In this document: positions 51,604 to 60,270 of the stretch, one piece after another
How positions within the stretch are numbered: position 1 is the stretch's first letter
How the letters are laid out: every line of letters starts with the position of its first letter
From: UBA1952 sp965246855
GTDB lineage: Bacteria; Bacteroidota; Bacteroidia; Chitinophagales; Chitinophagaceae
NCBI GenBank assembly: GCA_965246855.1
Contig: CBDFFP010000006.1
Coordinates: 62,001 to 126,000, forward strand
DNA: 64,000 nt
Reading direction: 5' to 3'
The notes under the pieces: model-generated
Told to the model about the DNA's origin: nothing
Seen by the model: the letters and a program-made list of their open reading frames with translations, nothing else
Databases searched by the model: none
Made by a program: the position numbers and the translations under genes

Positions 51604-52362
51604 ATGAAAATTCTTTCAAAATGGCTTCTACTGCCTTTGTACGCGCTGCTTTTAGGAAGCTGCGCCACGACGAAGATGGTGTATGAAACCACCTACAAAG
51701 GGAAGCCGGTGAAGGTGTATAGCCGCGAGGAAAAAGGGGTTTCCACCAACAGCATTACCTGGCAGGTGCAGCTTGGGCGACTGCCCCGTGTAAAAATCGA
51801 CGCGCACAGCACGGACCTCTACGGCCCGCCGTATTCAGATGATATTTATAAAGGCATTCCTCACCAGTATATCCACAATCCGATAACGCGGCAGGATACA
51901 AACCCCGTAGGCACGCCGATGGTGGGAGAGACGATGCTGTATTTTAACCCGGCGCGATTCAACCGCGCGGAATATGACGCTTACACCGATTTTTTCCGGG
52001 AAATGTGGCCTCATATAAATAAAGAAATCAACAAAGACTACGTCTATCTGCGCGACCAGATCATCGGCACGGTATATGGAGAGCAGGATGATTTTGTTGA
52101 GTACTTTGTTGGGAAGGAAGCGGACGGAAAAGCGTATTATTTTGACATCCAGCCCGACGGAAGTATTCTGTACCATAGTGGCAAAGGCCCGGAAGAATCC
52201 ACCGGGTTTCAGGGCAGCGGACTGGCAGAAAAAGTAGAAATGCCGGGAAAAATCATCCGCATCACAGACACATCTTCTTTCAACAAGATGAAACTGCGCG
52301 GCTACAAAGACAAGGCTGGCAAGAGGATGGAAGATTATTTTACAGTAGTGGAAGGGAAGTAG
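51604..52362 (+). CDS. lipoprotein of unknown function
   Basis: 252 residues. MKILSKWLLLPLYALLLGSC is a lipoprotein signal with the cysteine at 20. The body is rich in Tyr, Asp and Lys (YSREEKGVSTNSITWQVQLG) with no recognised family. It lies divergently to the previous lipoprotein with 109 bp between, and ends 11 bp before the convergent ABC transporter. Confidence 0.78.
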   Translation: MKILSKWLLLPLYALLLGSCATTKMVYETTYKGKPVKVYSREEKGVSTNSITWQVQLGRLPRVKIDAHSTDLYGPPYSDDIYKGIPHQYIHNPITRQDTNPVGTPMVGETMLYFNPARFNRAEYDAYTDFFREMWPHINKEINKDYVYLRDQIIGTVYGEQDDFVEYFVGKEADGKAYYFDIQPDGSILYHSGKGPEESTGFQGSGLAEKVEMPGKIIRITDTSSFNKMKLRGYKDKAGKRMEDYFTVVEGK

Positions 52363-52373
52363 AAAATGAATAT

Positions 52374-54119
52374 TTACCCCCGCCGCTCGCCGATTTGTTG
52401 TCGCCACATGGCATAATACAAGCCTTTTTCGGCCAGCAGGGCATCATGATTTCCCTCTTCTACAATACGACCCTTTTCCAACACATAAATCCGGTCGGCA
52501 TGCATAATGGTGCTGAGCCGGTGGGCAATCAATAGCGTTATCTGTTGATGCAATCTGGATACTTCCCGGATCGTCACCGATATTTCTTCTTCGGTGATGG
52601 AATCCAGTGCAGAAGTGGCTTCGTCAAAAAGCAGCAAGCCGGGTTTGCGCAGCAGGGCGCGGGCAATAGAAATGCGTTGCTTCTCGCCGCCGGAAAGCTT
52701 CATGCCGTTTTCGCCTAATACGGTATCCAGGCCCAGCGGCGAGCGGGCCAGTAACGGCCCACAAGCGGCATCCTGAAGGGCTTTAATCAATTCTTCTTCT
52801 GTTGCTTCCGGCGCGACGTACAACAGATTCTGGCGAATGGTTCCGGCAAAAAGCTGAGTCTCCTGCGTTACAAAGCCTATTTGTCGCCGCAACGGATTGT
52901 ACTGGATTTGCGTGGATGGAACGTCGTTGAAAAGAATTTCTCCGCTCACCGGTATGTAAAGCCCTACAAGCAGCTTCACGAGCGTGCTTTTCCCGGAACC
53001 CGATGGGCCGACAAATGCGATGGTTTCCCCTTTTTTTACCTCAAAAGAAATTCCATCAATGGCATTGCTATTGGCCGATCTGTGTCGGAAAACCACCTTC
53101 TGAAAGGCCAATGAATCAAAATCCTTTATTTCTACGGCGTCTTCCGGGCGTTTTTCCACTGGCTTTTTCATCAGCGCATCAAAGCCTTGAATAGACGCTT
53201 CTACTTCGCGGTATTGAAGAATGATTGTTCCCATATCCTGTAATGGGCCGAAGAGAATCGTGGAAATAGACTGCATGGAAATTAGCTCGCCGGTGGTTAG
53301 TTTGCCCCGGAAAATGAGCCAGAGCAACGCGAAAAGAATGCTTTGCTTCAGGATGCTGAGCGTGGCGCTTTGCAGAAAAGAAAGATTGCGTGTTTTGCGC
53401 ACCTTCTCCATTTCCAAATCAAAGATTTTTCCGGTCTGAATCTTTAGCCGCCGGATTTCCGGGAAGGTGAGGCCGAGGCTTTTGACCAGTTCAATATTGC
53501 GCAGACTTTCGGTGATAACGCCCGCCATTTTCGCCGTCTCGCGGTTGATGCTGCGTTGCGTGGCGCGAATGCGTTTGGAAAGCATTCCGGTGAGCGTTCC
53601 CAACACGCCGATCCCAATAGCAAAAACCGGAATGAGGAGCCAGCTTTTGGTGACGGAATACCAAATAAGAAAGGCAATACCTATAACGGAAGAATACAGA
53701 ATATTGAAAAAGGACGCGCTGAAACGCTCGGTGTCGGTCTTTACTTTTTGCAGGATGGAAAGCGTTTCGCCGGAGCGGCTTTCCTCAAATTCGTTGAAAG
53801 AAAGCCGGAGGGTTTGGCGGATGCCGTCATCAAAAATCTGCCGGCCAAAACGCTGTACGGCCAATCGGGTGCAGTATTCCTGCGCGGCTTTAAAAGCGCG
53901 GGAAAAGAGCGCAATCCCTGTTGCCAATCCCAGCCAGCCCAGTACGCCGCGCACCAACTCGCTGTCCGTGCGGCCCTCCTGGCTCTGGGTAAAATGGTCA
54001 ATGAGTTTTCCGAAAATAATGGGGTCGGCGAGCGCCAACACCTGCGCAACCGCCGCCAGGAGCAAAGCACCAAAAATCAAAGTCCGGTGCGGACGCAGAT
54101 AGCGCCAGAGCGTTTTCAT
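52374..54119 (-). CDS. ABC exporter with fused membrane and ATPase domains
   Basis: 581 residues. Type I exporter membrane domain with six helices (about 15-310) and a nucleotide-binding domain (about 335-581): Walker A GPSGSGKST, signature LSGGEKQRIS, Walker B LLLFDEATSALD and the H-loop LLIAHRLSTI. MsbA/lipid A or drug-export-like; works as a homodimer. Substrate not predictable from sequence. Confidence 0.93.
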   Translation of the reverse strand: MKTLWRYLRPHRTLIFGALLLAAVAQVLALADPIIFGKLIDHFTQSQEGRTDSELVRGVLGWLGLATGIALFSRAFKAAQEYCTRLAVQRFGRQIFDDGIRQTLRLSFNEFEESRSGETLSILQKVKTDTERFSASFFNILYSSVIGIAFLIWYSVTKSWLLIPVFAIGIGVLGTLTGMLSKRIRATQRSINRETAKMAGVITESLRNIELVKSLGLTFPEIRRLKIQTGKIFDLEMEKVRKTRNLSFLQSATLSILKQSILFALLWLIFRGKLTTGELISMQSISTILFGPLQDMGTIILQYREVEASIQGFDALMKKPVEKRPEDAVEIKDFDSLAFQKVVFRHRSANSNAIDGISFEVKKGETIAFVGPSGSGKSTLVKLLVGLYIPVSGEILFNDVPSTQIQYNPLRRQIGFVTQETQLFAGTIRQNLLYVAPEATEEELIKALQDAACGPLLARSPLGLDTVLGENGMKLSGGEKQRISIARALLRKPGLLLFDEATSALDSITEEEISVTIREVSRLHQQITLLIAHRLSTIMHADRIYVLEKGRIVEEGNHDALLAEKGLYYAMWRQQIGERRG

Positions 54120-54223
54120 GGCTACGTTGGTACTAAAACTGCACCGGAGGAAATGGACTGTATTGCGCGCTCCACTACCTATAACCCATCACTCTCTACA
54201 GACTTGCAGTTGTGCAGGCAACT

Positions 54224-55735
54224 TTACAGCTTATGCGACGGATGATTATAAACCAGACAAAATGTATGTGGGCCGTAGATGGAGCGAAACAAGGTATCCT
54301 GTGCGCCGGAATACACACCGAGCATCTCTTTTTGGATAGAATAAAAATAGGCGTCGGTTTCTTTCGGATCCTCGCGGGTTACAGGCTGGAGCCAGTCGAG
54401 CTTCCAGAGCCTTCTATAGAAATTTAAGGTCGGCTCGAAATGCCAGTAGTCCCCTAGTGATACCGGCTTCTGCGACGCATGTTGCGCGTGATGCGTCCGA
54501 AGCAGTTCCACCACCCGCTTCGTATCCTTATCATATGACCAGTCAAGATAAAAATGATGGTTGGCATTGTATGCAGTATTGAGCAATGCCAGCGTCGCAA
54601 AACCTGCACAGAAATTTACAAGCACGTTTTTAAAAATGCCCTGCTCATGCAACTCCTTCCACCACAAAAGAAGATTTAGGATAAATAACGGAAAAAGAAA
54701 AAGAGCAAACCGGCCCACGAAGTAGTCATTCTTTAAGAGGAAATGCTGCGCGATGGTGGCCAGAACAATGAGGCCGAGTGTGACATTGACGAATATCAGC
54801 GCCTTCAGACGGACTACAGATCGGCGGTCTTTTGCCACTTCTGCAATCCAGTAGGCACAAGATGCAATTACACAAGCCGCCGCCAGCCAGGCAATGCCAT
54901 ACACCCAGCCTTCCACAACCGGAATATCGTAAAAACCGGCTTGGATGACCGAACTTACCGTGTCCTTGACAAAGCCGTTTCTGCCACCAAAGTCAAGTAC
55001 GCCCATCTCCCTGATTTTCCGAATAGGCTCCCAGAGGATAAGTGTTGTCGCGAGCACGAAAAGGAAATTAATAATTCCCCTGATGAGCATTTGCCGGTGC
55101 CTGCGCTTTTTATCTGTTTCCCGACGAATGTCTATCATCCTGATAAAATAGTAGGCGCTCAGCGCGGCGACGTAAAAATTGATAAGCGAAAAATTGCTGC
55201 AGGCCGCCAGCAGCGCGGCGATATTGAATAATACAAGGTTGCCGTAGCCCGTGTTCTTTAATGCCAGAAGCATATAATACACAGCCATCATCATAAAGCA
55301 AATAGAAAGCCCATAGCCCCGTGCCAGCCCAAAAAAATCGAGCAGGTAAGGATTGGCAAGCAGCAACACAAAGCCCCCGAGTTGAAACTTCACAGGCAAG
55401 TTCCGGGTAATGCGAAAGCTGAAAAACAGGTATCCTGCCCCTGCCAGCACACTGTGTAGCCGCAGTGCCCATTCACGGGTGCCGAAGACGGCCTCGCCCA
55501 ACTTCATTAGCAGTGTATTGAGAATGTGGTTATTTGTATAGGGCGTAGCGTACGATACAATCTCCATGAAGCTCTGGTGCACATAATTATTATAGCTCAG
55601 GCTTTCGTCGTGCGTGAAGGAAGTGGTGGCGCATTTGAATGCTACACCTGCAACAACCAGCAGGCTCACCACTACCGCCGCTGCCACGCGTGCGTTCCGC
55701 CACCGATCGGAGGAGTGGGATAATAATTGTTTCAT
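54224..55735 (-). CDS. GT39-like polyprenyl-sugar glycosyltransferase, membrane protein
   Basis: 503 residues from the ATG at 55735. About eleven membrane helices. A luminal loop with FTHDESLSYNNYVHQSF (about 40-56) carries the acidic residue (DE) expected of the GT-C catalytic site, and NNHILNTLLMKLGEAVFGTR (about 73-92) is typical of ArnT/GT39-like proteins. It probably transfers a sugar or lipid-linked group outside the membrane; the acceptor is unknown. It is 105 bp upstream of the ABC exporter on the same strand. Confidence 0.8.
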   Translation of the reverse strand: MKQLLSHSSDRWRNARVAAAVVVSLLVVAGVAFKCATTSFTHDESLSYNNYVHQSFMEIVSYATPYTNNHILNTLLMKLGEAVFGTREWALRLHSVLAGAGYLFFSFRITRNLPVKFQLGGFVLLLANPYLLDFFGLARGYGLSICFMMMAVYYMLLALKNTGYGNLVLFNIAALLAACSNFSLINFYVAALSAYYFIRMIDIRRETDKKRRHRQMLIRGIINFLFVLATTLILWEPIRKIREMGVLDFGGRNGFVKDTVSSVIQAGFYDIPVVEGWVYGIAWLAAACVIASCAYWIAEVAKDRRSVVRLKALIFVNVTLGLIVLATIAQHFLLKNDYFVGRFALFLFPLFILNLLLWWKELHEQGIFKNVLVNFCAGFATLALLNTAYNANHHFYLDWSYDKDTKRVVELLRTHHAQHASQKPVSLGDYWHFEPTLNFYRRLWKLDWLQPVTREDPKETDAYFYSIQKEMLGVYSGAQDTLFRSIYGPHTFCLVYNHPSHKL

Positions 55736-55923
55736 TGGGATATTCGTGAAAAGCAGCAAGATAGGGTAGGCGCTGCAACAGATTTCTTTCTGATTTTGGA
55801 AATCATGGAGCCCTTGATTGTGCAGCCCGGTTCGGAACGGGAAGGGGAATTGCTGAAAGCTTTTCTAATTGCTTTAAAAATTGCTTTCCGCAGTTGTGTC
55901 TCGCTTGAAACTACCTTTGACTC

Positions 55924-56148
55924 ATGACACCCTACGAATCTGTTTTGACGTTGGAAGCCGGAAAACGAAGCGGGAAACCCTGTGTTCGCAACACGCGTAT
56001 CACCGTCTATGACGTGCTTTCGTGGCTTGCTTCGGGTATGTCTGTTGCCGAAATCATAGACGATTTCCCAGAACTCACCGAGACGGATATTTTGGCGTGT
56101 ATTGCCTATGCCGCCGACCGCGAGCAGCGACAAATTCAAGCCGCTTAG
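55924..56148 (+). CDS. DUF433 antitoxin-like protein
   Basis: 74 residues. Typical DUF433 pattern: GKRSGKPCVRNTRITVYDVL, WLASGMSVAEIIDDFPELTE and ILACIAYAADRE. DUF433 proteins are winged-HTH-like partners of DUF5615 (PIN-like) proteins in a predicted toxin-antitoxin module, here immediately downstream. Confidence 0.9.
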   Translation: MTPYESVLTLEAGKRSGKPCVRNTRITVYDVLSWLASGMSVAEIIDDFPELTETDILACIAYAADREQRQIQAA

Positions 56149-56154
56149 ACGAAG

Positions 56155-56496
56155 TTGCTTTTAGACCAGAACTTGTCTTACAAACTGGAGAAGCAGTTTC
56201 ACTTCTCCTTTGAAGAAGTGAAGCACGTCAAAACGCTTGGGTTGCACAATGCTTTGGACGCAGACATTTGGCAATACGCAAAGCAGAATGATTTTTCCAT
56301 TCTTACCCGCGATGCAGATTTCAACGACATCGGGCTGCTAAGAGGATTTCCGCCCAAAATCATTTGGCTCAGAATCGGAAACCTGAAAACGGCTCAAATC
56401 GCCCAACTTATTCACTTGAATGCGGCTACCATAAGCGCCTTTCTAGAAGAGCTAGCAACAGGCATTTTAGAGATTTTTGCGTTGGGGGAATTCTAA
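56155..56496 (+). CDS. DUF5615 (Mut7-C-like PIN) protein, predicted toxin
   Basis: About 113 residues from a TTG at 56155. LLLDQNLSYKLE is the standard start of the family, with the acidic residue of the PIN-like fold, then ALDADIWQYAKQNDFSILTRDADF and PPKIIWLRIGN. The usual initiator is two codons upstream: homologues start MKLLLDQ, but here the codon at 56149 is ACG, not ATG. So the gene either uses TTG or ACG, or has been silenced. It begins six bases after the DUF433 stop. Confidence 0.85.
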   Translation: MLLDQNLSYKLEKQFHFSFEEVKHVKTLGLHNALDADIWQYAKQNDFSILTRDADFNDIGLLRGFPPKIIWLRIGNLKTAQIAQLIHLNAATISAFLEELATGILEIFALGEF

Positions 56497-56530
56497 GGTA
56501 GCGTAGTATTTCTATTTCGCTTTTCTAACC

Positions 56531-56582
56531 GTTTGCGTGGGATGCAGTATGTTTGTTCGTGCGGCGAAGGCGGGAGCCTTGC
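56531..56582. repeat. left direct repeat flanking array F
   Basis: 52 bp matching 56826-56877 at about 80% identity. It includes AGTATGTTTGTTC and a palindromic CGAAGGCGGGAGCCTT core that also occurs around the IS copies further downstream. Confidence 0.8.
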
Positions 56583-56587
56583 GCCGA

Positions 56588-56816
56588 ACCGCGGGTCTTG
56601 GGCTGAAGCCCCACAATCTCAGGCGAGCGCCCCAAAGCTTTGGGCTACCGCCCCACGGTCTTGGGCCAGCCCCGACGGTTTCGGGCTACCGCCCCACAGT
56701 CTTGGGCGGAAGCCCCAAAGCTTGGGTCACGACCCCACAGTTTCTGGCCAGCGCCCCACGGTCTCGGGCGGAAGCCCCAAAGCTCCGGGCGCTCGCCCAA
56801 AAGGCTAAAAGCTTGT
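56588..56816. repeat. array F: about eleven units, 21 bp with two 20-bp exceptions
   Basis: Units start at 56588, 56609, 56630, 56651, 56671, 56692, 56713, 56733, 56754, 56775 and 56796. Typical unit: CCCCACAGTCTTGGGCGGAA plus one base, an imperfect palindrome CCCA/TGGG. In one unit it is a perfect CCCAAAGCTTTGGG. The array lies in the gap between the DUF5615 and HNH genes, both plus strand. Confidence 0.9.
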
Positions 56817-56825
56817 CTTTTAATT

Positions 56826-56877
56826 GTTTGCGCAGAATGGAGTATGTTTGTTCATGCGGCAAAGGCGGGGCTTTTGC
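56826..56877. repeat. right direct repeat flanking array F
   Basis: Second copy of 56531-56582 in the same orientation. Confidence 0.8.
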
Positions 56878-56953
56878 TGAGGTGCGAGAAACGATATGAC
56901 GAGCGGGGGGTGTAATTCAGAAGTAGCTTTGCGAAAAAATATCAGACTTTTAT

Positions 56954-57859
56954 ATGTCTCGTTATAAGAAATACAATAAAGGAAGAAGTAATAGGACTCA
57001 ACAATCTGTTAGAGACTATTATTTTAGCGAGTTAAAAAAGGTGGCTCATACGGGAAATGTTGACCCTCATTCCACTTTTGGCAAATACGTTTTGAATACA
57101 GTTCAGCCTGCACTAAAAAGCTATTTACATGATGATCGTTATTTAATTGTAGAGAAGGAATTTACGCAGGTGGAACAAGAGATAAATGCCCTAATACAAG
57201 GTAAGCCTGCAGTCATAAAACGAAGGAGGGACGCGGCAGCAGCCGCTGAATTGGATGTCATCATATTTAATCGCTACCCTGTACTGAAGTTTATTCAAAC
57301 AAGATGGGTAATTTTGTTGATTTTAGTTGGACTAAGTACTCTATTTTTAACATTAAGTATTTTGTGGACTTTATCGGTATCTATTATTGTGGCAACTTGT
57401 TTAATAAAAATAATGGAATATTTTAAGTGTAGGATAGAACGTAGACACTCCGACTCAATTAAAACGACGATATCGCATATGAAATTTGAGAATGATATTA
57501 TAGTTAAAGAAAATGAGCTGCAAAGTAAACTCCGCGCAGTAAAAGTGCGAAAGCAAATAGCACAAAATGAATTAGAACGACAAAAAGAAGTCATAAGAGA
57601 AAAGGTACAAAATATACTTTCTGACGACTATACATCATTTGTGCTATCGGAAAGGTTTTATACATCAACAGACTGGAGAAGAGTAAGAGAAAGAATATTG
57701 AAGACTCATAAAAATTTATGTGTGAAATGTGGAACAAGACACAATCTCTCTGTAGACCATATTTTACCTAGATCAAAATATCCAGAAAAAGCCTTAGATC
57801 CAGCCAATACTCAAATTTTATGCGTTAGCTGTAATAGCTCAAAGGGAAACAGAATTTAA
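56954..57859 (+). CDS. membrane-anchored HNH nuclease
   Basis: 301 residues. A basic N-terminus, two adjacent membrane helices (about 118-155), a long charged coiled coil (about 160-235) and a C-terminal HNH domain (about 250-301) with CVKC, SVDHILPRS (catalytic His) and CVSC zinc pairs, ending NSSKGNR. The gene is much more AT-rich than its surroundings and uses AT-ending codons, a sign of recent transfer. A nuclease tethered to the membrane by a coiled coil is unusual and suggests a defence role, but that is inference. Confidence 0.85.
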   Translation: MSRYKKYNKGRSNRTQQSVRDYYFSELKKVAHTGNVDPHSTFGKYVLNTVQPALKSYLHDDRYLIVEKEFTQVEQEINALIQGKPAVIKRRRDAAAAAELDVIIFNRYPVLKFIQTRWVILLILVGLSTLFLTLSILWTLSVSIIVATCLIKIMEYFKCRIERRHSDSIKTTISHMKFENDIIVKENELQSKLRAVKVRKQIAQNELERQKEVIREKVQNILSDDYTSFVLSERFYTSTDWRRVRERILKTHKNLCVKCGTRHNLSVDHILPRSKYPEKALDPANTQILCVSCNSSKGNRI

Positions 57860-57901
57860 AGCCTATTCCCCCCCGTTTGGCGTAGCGGACTCGCGGCTCG
57901 G

Positions 57902-59352
57902 CGAAGGCTCCCGCCCTTAACCTGTCCCACAACTTTTTGTTTGTCAAGCGTACATTAGCAGACATGTTTGAATGTGGTCATCTTTCCTCTATCAGTGCCG
58001 AGTTTGAAGGGCTGGCTTTACCCGATGCCCGTTTTGGCAAGCGGGTTCAGCAGATGGCAAGTCAAATGGCGGCGCATCCGGGGGCTTCTTTTTCAGCCGC
58101 TTTAGGAACGGCTCTTCGTAAGAGCGCCCACCGTCTTTTTGGCTATCAGGACTTGGATTTGGGCAGTACTCACCGCAGCCGCACCCAAGACCGCATCGCA
58201 GACCAAGAAACGGTTCTGCTCGTAGAAGACACCACCGACTTGGTGTACCACCAAAGCAACAAGACGGGCATGGGACCTTTGGGCGGCAGGGCAGACGGCA
58301 AGACGCGTGGACTGAACCTGCACAGTGCTTTGGCCTTGAGTACTGAAGGACTGCCCTTGGGCATCGTGTCCCATCATCTGTTCACGCCCTCAGACCAACA
58401 CAAAGGCAGCCGCCGGGAATCCATACCCATAGAGCAGAAAGAGTCTTACAAGTGGCTCCAAACAACAGAAGTCGCTAATGAACTGGCTGTCCGGCATCCG
58501 GGTGTTTGTTTTATCAAAGTAGGCGACCGGGAGGCGGACTTCTACCAGCACTACAGCCATCCCCGAATGGCGGGGGTGGAACTACTCGTTCGCCTTTCTC
58601 AGAAAAAACGTAAGGTGTATTATGAAGGGCAGGAGGTCAAAGTGGGCGATTTATCTGCGCTATTACCGGTAGCCGGGATGGGTGTTCTCTTCATCAAGCA
58701 GAAAGGCAAAGTCATAGAGAGAAAGGTATGCTACCGCTTTGGGCGGATACAGTTGCCGCCTACCGGTAGCGGTAAAACAAAAGCATCGGCACAAGCATCG
58801 GCACAAGCATCGGTGCAGGCGCAAGTAGTGACTATCAGCACCTTAGAGGGGGATAAAGACGCTTTGGAATGGTTGCTCTTAACCACCTTGCCGGTAAAGA
58901 AGGTGGAGGACTGTATGCGTATGGGCCATTATTATGCCTTGCGATGGACCATAGAACGCTATCACTTTATCTTAAAGTCGGGCTTAGGGATAGAGCGCAC
59001 CCAGTTGCAGGATGCTCAAAGCATTGGTTATGCGTTGTGGATGTGGGCGGTGGTAGGCTGGTGGGTGCTGTTGCTGTACCGGCTTGGCAGGCTGCGGGCA
59101 GAAGAAGGAGCCGGTATCTTCTTTGAAACAGAAATTATAGAAGTGCTGCAACTCACCACGCCTAAACCTATCCAAACGGTGGCTGATGTGGTAAGAGCAG
59201 TAGGCGTACTGGGCGGGTTCCAGCCGTCCAAAAAGCAGCCCATGCCGGGTGAAAAAACACTCTGGACAGGAGTCAGATTACTGGCTGCTCAAATCAAAAT
59301 TTATCAGGCCGCTAAGCAAAAATACGGGACAGGTTAAGGGCAGGAGCCTTCG
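57902..59352 (+). mobile_element. IS4-family insertion sequence, intact copy
   Basis: Terminal inverted repeats of 27 bp with two mismatches or fewer: left 57902-57928 and right 59326-59352, both containing CTTAACCTGTCCC in inverse orientation. The element may be shorter (starting at 57916), because the outer CGAAGGCTCC part also belongs to a local dispersed palindrome. One transposase gene fills it. Confidence 0.88.
57964..59337 (+). CDS. IS4-family transposase (IS50/Tn5-like)
   Basis: 457 residues from the ATG at 57964; a TTG at 57937 would add nine residues. N-terminal Tn5-type DNA-binding domain (FGKRVQQMASQMAAHPGASF). DDE core: VLLVEDTTDL (first Asp), KVGDREADFY (second Asp) and the YREK signature YALRWTIERYHFILK with the catalytic Glu. 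All catalytic residues are present, so this copy is likely active. Confidence 0.92.
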   Translation: MFECGHLSSISAEFEGLALPDARFGKRVQQMASQMAAHPGASFSAALGTALRKSAHRLFGYQDLDLGSTHRSRTQDRIADQETVLLVEDTTDLVYHQSNKTGMGPLGGRADGKTRGLNLHSALALSTEGLPLGIVSHHLFTPSDQHKGSRRESIPIEQKESYKWLQTTEVANELAVRHPGVCFIKVGDREADFYQHYSHPRMAGVELLVRLSQKKRKVYYEGQEVKVGDLSALLPVAGMGVLFIKQKGKVIERKVCYRFGRIQLPPTGSGKTKASAQASAQASVQAQVVTISTLEGDKDALEWLLLTTLPVKKVEDCMRMGHYYALRWTIERYHFILKSGLGIERTQLQDAQSIGYALWMWAVVGWWVLLLYRLGRLRAEEGAGIFFETEIIEVLQLTTPKPIQTVADVVRAVGVLGGFQPSKKQPMPGEKTLWTGVRLLAAQIKIYQAAKQKYGTG

Positions 59353-59354
59353 TC

Positions 59355-59501
59355 GCAAAATATCAATTAAGAAGAAGCTCATTATCTTCACCACTGTATA
59401 TTCGCTTAAAACTCGTTCTGCGCCATGATACGCACCAACCTCATCCCCCAAAACACCGCCATTCAAATCGCTGTCCCTCAAAGCTATGTAGGCAAGAAAG
59501 T
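59355..59501 (+). repeat. duplicated promoter and start of an antitoxin gene, copy 1
   Basis: About 147 bp that recur at 60201-60347 without gaps, covering the region upstream of and the first 25 codons of the VapB-like gene. Both copies directly follow the CGAAGGCTCC palindrome. Confidence 0.85.
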
Positions 59502-59655
59502 AGAAGTACTTCTTTATACTTTGGAAGAAATCACCGAAGCCGAGAAGCCGCCTTACACCCTTGCTGACCTTTGGGGCAAGCTCTCCGATGAAAGCGCCCA
59601 AGCACTCCATCAAGCTACAACCGCAACGCGCGACGAATGGAACAAGGCTATTTAA
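59425..59655 (+). CDS. VapB-like antitoxin
   Basis: 76 residues. N-terminal MIRTNLIPQNTAIQIAVPQS is beta-like and may serve as DNA-binding/dimerisation part; the C-terminal LWGKLSDESAQALHQ is helical and would wrap the toxin. The stop overlaps the PIN-toxin start by 19 bp. No exact family call. Confidence 0.7.
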   Translation: MIRTNLIPQNTAIQIAVPQSYVGKKVEVLLYTLEEITEAEKPPYTLADLWGKLSDESAQALHQATTATRDEWNKAI

Positions 59656-60017
59656 TTGACAACAATGCAATTATTGACTTCTGCAATGGCAAGCTGCCTG
59701 AAGACGGCAAAAAGCTGCTGTTAAGTCAGCCGCCACAAGTGTCTGTGATTACGAACATAGAGCTGTTTGCGAGCAAAGCCATTAGCGAGCCGGAAGAAAT
59801 TCTTCTCAAAAAGTTTATTGCGCTTTCCAAAGTGCATCCGGTAACAACAGAATTAATTGATACTGTGGTTCAGATTCGCCGGGAATACCGGCTAAAAATG
59901 CCGGATGCTATTATTGCCGCAACAGCCATCCAAAATGATCTTGTACTCATCACGCGCAACATAGACGACTTCAAAAATGTTGTGAGTCTGCAATTAATAA
60001 ACCCACACAGTTTTTAA
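59637..60017 (+). CDS. PIN-domain toxin (VapC-like ribonuclease)
   Basis: 126 residues. Acidic PIN residues are in YLIDNNAIIDF (D8 and D13), SVITNIELF (Glu near 42), MPDAIIAATAIQND (Asp near 94) and ITRNIDDF (Asp near 115). It should cleave RNA, typically tRNA or rRNA. It overlaps the antitoxin gene, so expression is coupled. Confidence 0.88.
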   Translation: MEQGYLIDNNAIIDFCNGKLPEDGKKLLLSQPPQVSVITNIELFASKAISEPEEILLKKFIALSKVHPVTTELIDTVVQIRREYRLKMPDAIIAATAIQNDLVLITRNIDDFKNVVSLQLINPHSF

Positions 60018-60200
60018 TTCTCTCCCCGTAGCGGTCTCGCGGCTCGGCGAAAGCTCCCGCCTTCGTCACATAAGGGCAAGAGCCTTTCTACACGCCATCC
60101 CACTCTATCGCATCGGCACGCAGCCCGCAGACCACAACAGAAAAAGAAGCCCCCGCTCCCCGTAGCGGTCTCGTGGCTGGCGAAGGCTCCCGCCTTCGGC
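60018..60200. repeat. two copies of a CCCCGTAGCGGTCTCG...CGAAGGCTCCCGCC repeat
   Basis: About 43 bp each at 60022-60065 and 60156-60198, ending in a hairpin CGAAGGC/GCCTTCG with a TCCC loop. A third copy is at 57863-57915, interrupted by the intact IS. No gene. Confidence 0.8.
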
Positions 60201-60270
60201 GCAAAATATCAATTAAGAAGAAGCTCATCCTCTTCACCACTGTATATTCGCTTAAAACTCGTTCTGCGCC

